This document shows, piece after piece, positions 4,701-8,680 of a DNA stretch of 8,680 nt (position 1 is the stretch's first letter; every line of letters starts with the position of its first letter). Position numbers and translations under genes: made by a program. The notes under the pieces were generated by a model, which searched no databases, was not told where the DNA came from, and was given only the letters and a program-made list of their open reading frames with translations. The stretch is taken from the NCBI GenBank assembly GCA_002362385.1, contig DEUB01000072.1, positions 50,813-59,492 of the forward strand, written 5' to 3'. The stretch comes from Lachnospiraceae bacterium UBA3273 (lineage in GTDB: Bacteria; Bacillota; Clostridia; Lachnospirales; Lachnospiraceae).

Positions 4701-6533
4701 ATGAACAGCGCAGAGTTTTTTAAAGGGGAAGCTTTTGATGCCTATACTTATTTCGGGGCACATCCCGAAGGGAAGGGAGTTACATTCCGGGTATATGCGC
4801 CTAATGCGCAGGACGTGAAACTGGAGGGGGATTTTTCAAACTGGCAGGAATATAATATGTATCCCTGTGAAGTTCCCGGTGTTTTTAAGGCCTATATTGA
4901 AGGGGCAGAGCCGGGAATGTATTACAAATATGTGGTTTATACAAAGGCGGGAGACAGGGTGGAGCATTCCGACCCTTATGGCTTTGCCATGGAGCTTCGG
5001 CCTAAATGGGCTTCCGTGATCGTGGATCTGAATGCCTATGAATTTGAAGATGAAGCGTGGATGAGTGAGAAGCGGGACAGAAATTACAATCGTCCCATGA
5101 ATATTTACGAGTTTTATCCCGGCAGCTTCAGACAGAAGAAGCGGAAAGAGGGAGAGGATGTATCCCTGTCCTATTTGAAATATGATGAGATGGCGGAAGA
5201 ACTGATCGCCTATCTGAAGGAAAATAATTTCCAGTATCTGGAGTTTATGCCTCTTAGCGAGCATCCTGCCGACTGCTCCTGGGGGTATCAGAATACAGGA
5301 TTTTATGCGCCGACTTCCCGGTACGGTACGCCGGAGCAGTTAAAGAAGCTGATCGATTTGTGCCATCAGAATGACATTGGCGTCATATTGGATTTTGTGC
5401 CGGTGCATTTTGCCATAGACAGCTACGGGCTGGGAAAATTTGACGGGACTGCCCTTTATGAATTTCCCAGCAACGATGTGGCGCTAAGCGAGTGGGGAAC
5501 CTACAATTTTAACCATGCAAAAGGCGAAGTGGCAAGCTTTCTCCAATCCTGCGCCTATTACTGGCTGAAGGAATTTCATGTTGACGGTCTGAGAATGGAC
5601 GCCATCAGCAGAATGATCTACTGGCAGGGGAATCCTGACAGAGGTGTCAATACCTGTGCGGTCAATTTTGTAAAGAGGATGAACCTTGGTTTACATAACA
5701 GAATTCCCGAAGCGATCCTTATTGCAGAAGATTCCACGGATTTTCTGAAAGTGACGGCTCCTGTGACTTATCAGGGGCTGGGCTTTGATTATAAATGGGA
5801 TATGGGCTTTATGAACGATACCTTGGAATATTTTAAGTTAGAGCCTGTGCACAGGCCTGCCCATTATCACAAACTGAGCTTTTCCATGCAGTATTTTTAT
5901 CAGGAACTATTTTTACTGGCTTTGTCCCATGACGAGGTAGTGCACGGGAAAGCCACCATTATCCAGAAAATGTGGGGGCAGTATGAGGATAAATGCCGCC
6001 AGATCAAGGCTTTCTATGCCTATTTTTATACCCACCCCGGCAAGAAGCTGAATTTTATGGGCAATGAGATCGGGCAGTTTCGGGAATGGGATGAAGAGCG
6101 TGAGCAGGACTGGGATCTGATAAAGTATCCTTTTCATGATGCCTTCCATCATTACTATATGAAGTTATGTAAACTATATGCAGAAGAAAAAGCCCTATAT
6201 GACGGGGAATATAACAGGGAATGCTTTGAATGGCTGGAGGTCCATGCAGAGCAGTTTTCCACCTATGTATATGCCAGAAAGGGAGGCGGGGAGGTCATCG
6301 TTACCGCTTTGAATCTTTCGGACCAGTTCTGGAAGGACTTTACCTTCGGCATCTGGAAGGGAGCGAAGCTTACGGAGCTTTTAAACAGCGACTGGGAGTG
6401 CTACGGCGGATGCACAAAGCCGGAGGATGATAACTGCCACGTGTTCCCGGAAGAATATAATGGAAAGGAAGCCAGGGCGGTGGTGGATCTTTCGCCATTT
6501 AGCGCAAGGATATTTAAGGTAAGCTGGGAATAG
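4701..6533 (+). CDS. glgB: 1,4-alpha-glucan (glycogen) branching enzyme, GH13
   Basis: A 610-residue cytosolic enzyme that cuts alpha-1,4-glucan chains and rejoins them as alpha-1,6 branches. Residues about 12-105 are a CBM48-type beta-sandwich (FGAHPEGKGVTFRVYAPNA, GDFSNW). The GH13 TIM barrel follows with conserved regions DFVPVHF (231-237), GLRMDAI with nucleophile Asp300, ILIAEDST with acid/base Glu343, and LSHDEVVHGK with His410-Asp411. MGFMNDTLEYF is typical of branching enzymes. A C-terminal beta domain ends the protein. Length fits the short form that lacks the extra N-terminal domain of the ~730-residue enteric protein. Start: ATG 4701 with GGAGGG at 4691-4696. GTG 4689 and ATG 4698 are in-frame alternatives. 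No glgC, glgA, glgD or glgP is in the window. It is divergent from tetR and 41 bp upstream of an unknown gene. All catalytic residues are present. Confidence 0.95.
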   Translation: MNSAEFFKGEAFDAYTYFGAHPEGKGVTFRVYAPNAQDVKLEGDFSNWQEYNMYPCEVPGVFKAYIEGAEPGMYYKYVVYTKAGDRVEHSDPYGFAMELRPKWASVIVDLNAYEFEDEAWMSEKRDRNYNRPMNIYEFYPGSFRQKKRKEGEDVSLSYLKYDEMAEELIAYLKENNFQYLEFMPLSEHPADCSWGYQNTGFYAPTSRYGTPEQLKKLIDLCHQNDIGVILDFVPVHFAIDSYGLGKFDGTALYEFPSNDVALSEWGTYNFNHAKGEVASFLQSCAYYWLKEFHVDGLRMDAISRMIYWQGNPDRGVNTCAVNFVKRMNLGLHNRIPEAILIAEDSTDFLKVTAPVTYQGLGFDYKWDMGFMNDTLEYFKLEPVHRPAHYHKLSFSMQYFYQELFLLALSHDEVVHGKATIIQKMWGQYEDKCRQIKAFYAYFYTHPGKKLNFMGNEIGQFREWDEEREQDWDLIKYPFHDAFHHYYMKLCKLYAEEKALYDGEYNRECFEWLEVHAEQFSTYVYARKGGGEVIVTALNLSDQFWKDFTFGIWKGAKLTELLNSDWECYGGCTKPEDDNCHVFPEEYNGKEARAVVDLSPFSARIFKVSWE

Positions 6534-6574
6534 ATGATGTAAGCCGGGAGTGAAACGGCAAAGGGGGAAAAACT

Positions 6575-7507
6575 ATGTCGGATACCATATTTTTTCATTT
6601 GCAATTAAAACGGACCAGGACGCCGCAGGAAGTCTTTGCCAAAATGACAAAGAAAATCAAGAAGACAGGTCCCACAAAAAAATGGACCTATGATATGAAA
6701 GGAGACTGCCTTCTGATAGATTTTCATGATGATGCCAGCGAAAGCTTTTGCCTGGATTTTAAGGATAAGAGAGCAGACGGTTTTTGCAAAGTGGGGTTTT
6801 TGCTGGGCGGAGAAGATTATGATGATAAGCAGAGCGAATTTGTGGCGTTGATGGACGTGATCTATGCTGCAAGAACTTCTTTTTCGCATATGGAGGTCAG
6901 CGATGATTTTGGACTGGCATCTGCCTATATGGAGGGGAAGCGCTTCAAGATAAAACTGCGTGAGCTGACGAAAGAAGAGACGGAAAAGGCAAGGCAGTTG
7001 TATGAGATGGGTTATACAAAATATACGGATTTCATTATGGCCGTATGCTACATGGATCTGGAAATTCCTTTCGAGGAACCTTATCCAAAGTATGTGAATA
7101 TGAATCTGGCTTTTATGCGGGAAAATTTAAGGAACAGAGACCACACTCCCCTTTTTGACACTTATCTTTATGAACTGGCGGAATATAAGGACTTAGGAAG
7201 GACCTGTGAACTGCCGGATTTTGACGGGGATCCCTGCGGAGCGACCTTTTCGAGATGGGCGTTTACAGAAGGGGTGGGATTTTTATTTTATATTGACTTA
7301 AGCTTTAACCCAATGGCAGGAGAAAAGGCTGCCCAGGTAAGGCGGCTGTACGTTGAAAAGGTTATGCCTATACTGGAAACGGGAGAGGATTCTTTCGATA
7401 AATGTCTTCTTGCATATCGGTATTTTCTGTCTATTTTTGAATATTGCGGATTTAAACGTGTGGAAAAAAAGTATTTTCCGGAAAAGTGTTACGACAGAAC
7501 CTTGTAA
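6575..7507 (+). CDS. Hypothetical protein, 310 residues, soluble, unrecognised
   Basis: I do not recognise this family. The protein has no signal peptide or membrane segment and is rich in charged and aromatic residues. The first ~127 residues alternate predicted strands and helices (for example CLLIDFHDD at 45-53, GFCKVGFLLGG at 69-79, FKIKLREL at 124-131). The second part (132-310) looks more helical, with TKEETEKARQLYEMGY at 132-147 and an aromatic-rich C-terminus. There are nine cysteines (45, 59, 71, 158, 211, 221, 277, 291, 305) but no CxxC metal motif. The ATG at 6575 has AAGGGGG (6561-6567) with 7-nt spacing. It is 41 bp after glgB with no terminator, so probable cotranscription is the only functional hint. 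Codon use looks like its neighbours, with no sign of recent transfer. It is surely coding; its role is unknown. Confidence 0.85.
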   Translation: MSDTIFFHLQLKRTRTPQEVFAKMTKKIKKTGPTKKWTYDMKGDCLLIDFHDDASESFCLDFKDKRADGFCKVGFLLGGEDYDDKQSEFVALMDVIYAARTSFSHMEVSDDFGLASAYMEGKRFKIKLRELTKEETEKARQLYEMGYTKYTDFIMAVCYMDLEIPFEEPYPKYVNMNLAFMRENLRNRDHTPLFDTYLYELAEYKDLGRTCELPDFDGDPCGATFSRWAFTEGVGFLFYIDLSFNPMAGEKAAQVRRLYVEKVMPILETGEDSFDKCLLAYRYFLSIFEYCGFKRVEKKYFPEKCYDRTL

Positions 7508-7582
7508 TTCGTAAGTCGTATAGCAAAGGCGGCAGATCGTAGGAATAGCTTTCAGGCATGGATGAGTATGTATAAAAACTAT

Positions 7583-7611
7583 TTGTGTTTAAAGCTGTTT
7601 ATCGTTATAAT
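7583..7611 (+). promoter_or_regulatory. Predicted sigma-A promoter for the ankyrin gene
   Basis: TTGTGT (7583-7588) and a consensus TATAAT (7606-7611) are spaced by 17 bp, in an AT-rich stretch. Transcription would begin near 7618, with a leader of about 40 nt. The rest of the 151-bp gap after the 310-residue gene shows no clear rho-independent terminator. Confidence 0.55.
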
Positions 7612-7658
7612 AATTTTACAATTGTAGTTACGGCAATAGTGAAAGGGACAAGTCGCAG

Positions 7659-8357
7659 ATGAAAAAGTTTTTTCAGGCTATCAGACAGGGAGACCTTGCC
7701 ACGGTCAGGGAACTGCTTGAAAAGAAGCCGGAACTCATTTCCGGTACGGCAAAGCAGCCCCCCAAAAAGGACGACGGGCAGTCGCCTCTGCAGGTCGCTT
7801 TAAAAGCGGGAAAATTTGATATTGCGGAGTATCTGCTGGATATGGGAGCGGATGTGAATTTTATGGAAGCGGATACCTGCGCTAATGAATGGCGGGCGCC
7901 GGTCCTTCATGATGCCATTAATGCGGCGGTAATGAACTGCAGATGGAATACCAATTCTCCCCATGGCGGTATCGAGGTTTTTTCCACAAAGGAAAATGCG
8001 GACAGGGCCTACGGCATTCTGAAAAGAATGATTGAAATGGGGGCGGATGTAAACGGAAAAGATTCCTACGGCAATTCATGTCTTTGGCGTTTCTGTCTCC
8101 AGGCAAGGCAGATTCTGCCGGCTTATAACCATGCGGAACATAAACTTGGAAATGACAGAGTCGTAACAAAAGAACTGACAGATGATCTGTCCGGGATTTT
8201 TCTGCTTTTGAAGGAGCACGGGATGGATATGGATTATATTGCGCCCAATGCTTCGTGCAAAGCAAAAGAGCTCTATAAAGAGGAGCCGCTTGCATACTTT
8301 TTAAATTTAGAAACAGGGAGGAAACGGAAATGGTTTACAAAGATTATCAGGACTTGA
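7659..8357 (+). CDS. Ankyrin-repeat protein
   Basis: A 232-residue cytosolic protein built from about four ankyrin-type repeats, which usually mediate protein-protein contacts. Repeat 1 spans about 3-35 (FFQAIRQGDLATVRELLEKK). Repeat 2 spans 40-69 (GQSPLQVALKAGKFDIAEYL, ending DMGADVN). Repeat 3 spans 80-133, with a long insert at about 92-112 before MIEMGADVN. Repeat 4 spans 137-195 (GNSCLWRFCLQA and FLLLKEHGMDMDY), also with an insert. No signal peptide or membrane segment is present. The ATG at 7659 has AAAGGG at 7642-7647, a rather long 11-nt spacing. The 3' end overlaps the aldo/keto reductase gene by 28 bp, and the last residues (GRKRKWFTKIIRT) read through that gene's ribosome site and start. 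The partner is unknown. The repeat call is firm. Confidence 0.9.
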   Translation: MKKFFQAIRQGDLATVRELLEKKPELISGTAKQPPKKDDGQSPLQVALKAGKFDIAEYLLDMGADVNFMEADTCANEWRAPVLHDAINAAVMNCRWNTNSPHGGIEVFSTKENADRAYGILKRMIEMGADVNGKDSYGNSCLWRFCLQARQILPAYNHAEHKLGNDRVVTKELTDDLSGIFLLLKEHGMDMDYIAPNASCKAKELYKEEPLAYFLNLETGRKRKWFTKIIRT

Positions 8358-8680
8358 AGCTTTCAGCACTGGGGCTGGGGGCTATGCGTCTGCCGGTCAT
8401 TGACGGGGATGATGCAAGGATCGATGAGGAAAAGACTGCGGAAATGGTCGCATATGCCATGGAGAAGGGTATTAACTATTATGATACCGCATGGGGCTAT
8501 CATAACGGTAATTCTGAAATCGTTATGGGCAAGGCGCTCAGTCAGTATGACAGGGACAGCTATTATCTTGCCACAAAGTTTCCCGGTTATGATCTGTCCA
8601 ATATGGATAAGGTAGAGGAAATCTTTGAAAAACAGCTGGAGAAATGCCGGGTTGACTATTTTGATGCCCGTGTTATAATA
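8330..8680 (+). CDS. Aldo/keto reductase, N-terminal part (3' end outside window)
   Basis: An open frame of 117 codons running to the right edge. It encodes the start of a TIM-barrel NAD(P)H-dependent oxidoreductase. Visible features are the LSALGLGAMRLP opening typical of clostridial aldo/keto reductases, the INYYDTAWGYHNGNSE block carrying catalytic Asp52 and Tyr57, and LATKFP with catalytic Lys83. The fourth tetrad residue, His, would fall at about residue 117 in the usual DYFDFYLxH block; here the sequence after YFD reads ARVII, unlike that block. The ATG at 8330 has GGGAGG at 8316-8321 with 8-nt spacing. The gene starts inside the ankyrin gene, suggesting translational coupling. The family is confident. 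The substrate and the possible iron-sulfur C-terminal domain found in some relatives cannot be seen. Confidence 0.88.
   Translation, partial: MVYKDYQDLKLSALGLGAMRLPVIDGDDARIDEEKTAEMVAYAMEKGINYYDTAWGYHNGNSEIVMGKALSQYDRDSYYLATKFPGYDLSNMDKVEEIFEKQLEKCRVDYFDARVII

Noticed and set aside
7918..8295. 125-codon minus-strand frame opposite the ankyrin gene
   Set aside because: It is antisense to clear ankyrin repeats, and its product shows no recognisable domain.

Overview
The window looks like a chromosomal segment of a low-to-mid GC Firmicute, most likely a gut-type Lachnospiraceae/Clostridia relative. The reasons are the strong AGGAGG-like ribosome sites, a DUF4250 micro-gene, a clostridial ASKHA/ferredoxin corrinoid-activator-like gene, an N1-less glycogen branching enzyme, and an aldo/keto reductase of clostridial style. 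This assignment rests on family knowledge, not on a search. I saw no rRNA, tRNA, CRISPR array, transposase or phage gene.

Layout, left to right. (1) At 1-263 is the 3' end of an MBL-fold hydrolase-like gene. (2) At 323-3595 is a tight plus-strand cluster: a membrane-anchored HtrA/DegP-type serine protease with a PDZ domain, a 57-residue DUF4250 protein, and a short RACo-like protein ([2Fe-2S] domain plus ASKHA ATPase fold). Gaps of 19 and 17 bp suggest one transcript. (3) At 3664-3864 is a non-coding, near-perfect inverted repeat with 54-bp arms. It encloses a second hairpin and lies between two convergent genes. (4) At 3895-4470 is a minus-strand TetR-type regulator, divergent from a branching enzyme (glgB, 4701-6533). 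The 230-bp gap between them carries a clear dyad (4593-4610) and repeated TAGAC/GTCTA half-sites over both predicted promoters. (5) At 6575-7507 is an unrecognised 310-residue soluble protein 41 bp after glgB. (6) After a 151-bp gap with a good sigma-A-like promoter come an ankyrin-repeat protein (7659-8357) and the 5' part of an aldo/keto reductase (8330 to the right edge), which overlap by 28 bp.

How the genes may work together. The TetR regulator plausibly controls itself and glgB (plus the unknown gene) through the TAGAC/GTCTA dyads. The branching enzyme forms alpha-1,6 branches in glycogen, but no other glycogen gene is present here. The HtrA protease handles envelope protein quality control. 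Its link with DUF4250 and the corrinoid-activator-like protein is positional only. The most unusual structure is the 201-bp palindromic element, a good candidate for a dispersed non-autonomous repeat that may also act as a bidirectional transcription barrier. I found no convincing complete new multi-gene system.
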